Positions 46,236-46,651 of a stretch of DNA of 46,651 bases are shown piece by piece. Numbering within the stretch: position 1 is the first letter of the stretch; each line of letters opens with the position of its first letter. The DNA comes from Bacteroidales bacterium (GTDB taxonomy: Bacteria > Bacteroidota > Bacteroidia > Bacteroidales > P3). The stretch is from assembly GCA_017962615.1 (NCBI GenBank), contig JAGCUZ010000036.1:1-46651 (forward strand), written 5' to 3'. A program made the translations under genes and the position numbers. A model generated the notes under the pieces. The model had not been told where the DNA came from and made no database searches. It worked only from the letters and a program-made list of their open reading frames with translations.

Positions 46236-46651
46236 TTACGCGTAGAGTTCTTCGAAGATCTTGCGCAGCTTCGGGCTCTCACGGAGCTCCTGGAGCGTGA
46301 ACTCGGCATGGCCCTTGGTGTAGCCGTTGCCCATGATCATGTTCACGTCGCTGCCGATACCCTCGGCACCCAGGCTGGCCTTGGTGAAGCTGGTAGCCAT
46401 CGAGAAGAAATAGACGATGCCGTCGTCCTTGGTGCACAGCACAGCCGTCATCTCCTGGTCGGGCACGTTCACGCAGTTGATGGTCACGTCGGCCATCTTG
46501 CCGTTGGTCAGGCGCTCAACGAGCTCGTACACCTGCACCGGGGTCATGCCTGCAGCGCTCTCAACGATGTCGCAGAAGCCCAGGTCTTTGATACGCTGGG
46601 TGCTCTTGGGGCTGTTGGCAATGCCGATGACCTTACCGGTAACACCGACGC
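46236..46651 (-). CDS. kdd: L-erythro-3,5-diaminohexanoate dehydrogenase, C-terminal part
   Basis: An enzyme of lysine fermentation that oxidatively deaminates 3,5-diaminohexanoate to 5-amino-3-oxohexanoate with NAD. About 137 C-terminal residues are visible; the start lies beyond base 46651. Segments matching Kdd are GVTGKVIGIANSPKSTQRIK, TINCVNVPDQEMTAVLCTKD, and GIVYFFSMATSFTKASLGAE followed by GNGYTKGHAEFTLQELRESP. The gene ends with a terminator, so it is the last gene of its transcript; other lysine-degradation genes (kamA, kamDE, kce, kal) are expected upstream, outside the window. Confidence 0.85.
   Translation of the reverse strand, partial: VGVTGKVIGIANSPKSTQRIKDLGFCDIVESAAGMTPVQVYELVERLTNGKMADVTINCVNVPDQEMTAVLCTKDDGIVYFFSMATSFTKASLGAEGIGSDVNMIMGNGYTKGHAEFTLQELRESPKLRKIFEELYA

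Overview
The window looks like chromosome from a T9SS-bearing member of the Bacteroidales, probably gut-associated and anaerobic. Evidence seen directly: promoters of the Bacteroidetes type (TAnnTTTG at -7), a PorD/DUF4835 protein, a GldH-like lipoprotein, one cargo protein with a type A and one with a type B T9SS sorting domain, and metabolic genes for PEP/pyruvate interconversion (pckA, ppdK), glycine cleavage (gcvP), ornithine transamination (rocD) and lysine fermentation (kdd, cut by the right edge). Coding DNA is GC-rich, with many C-ending codons and frequent AUA for Ile. Intergenic DNA is AT-rich. No rRNA, tRNA, CRISPR array, transposase or intact prophage was seen.

Layout. 1-3.9 kb: ppdK then pckA, minus strand. 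4.1-9.4 kb: a tight plus-strand unit (OmpA-family protein, type B T9SS cargo, asd, gldH-like). 9.5-11.4 kb: uvrC with a TTG start. 11.4-12.4 kb: a patch of small or broken minus-strand ORFs and an isolated promoter/terminator pair. 12.5-16.6 kb: minus-strand lipoprotein, aminotransferase, porD and a second lipoprotein, with composite repeats between the genes. 17.2-19.1 kb: rocD and a DUF975 membrane protein broken by an in-frame amber codon. 19.3-24.7 kb: an 1815-residue secreted multi-domain protein. 24.9-28.9 kb: gyrB, a four-helix-bundle (23S IVS-like) gene flanked by inverted word-repeat arrays, pepE and a DUF805 protein. 29.0-32.9 kb: topB, prmA and truA (minus). 33.0 kb: yebC (plus). 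33.8-42.8 kb: a long minus-strand run (TPR protein, yggS, yitT-like, rpe, rlmI, folE, lolA, tsaB, an OppB-type permease and a sugar-kinase/RapZ fusion), several pairs overlapping by a few bases. 42.9-46.65 kb: gcvP, a 57-codon ORF and the 3' end of kdd.

The most unusual signal is a family of modular intergenic repeats. They combine an 8-bp word array (TGATAYGT), a decamer CGCGYCAGCC, a CTATC-rich block and a heptamer array (ACTTAAA), in mixed combinations at eight sites, with a ninth partial site. Orientation does not follow gene direction. Two word arrays in opposite orientation bracket the AT-rich four-helix-bundle gene at 27.06-27.45 kb. One carries a 32-bp stretch identical, in inverse orientation, to a segment 14 kb away. 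This could be a short repeat family with an associated protein; that link is inference.
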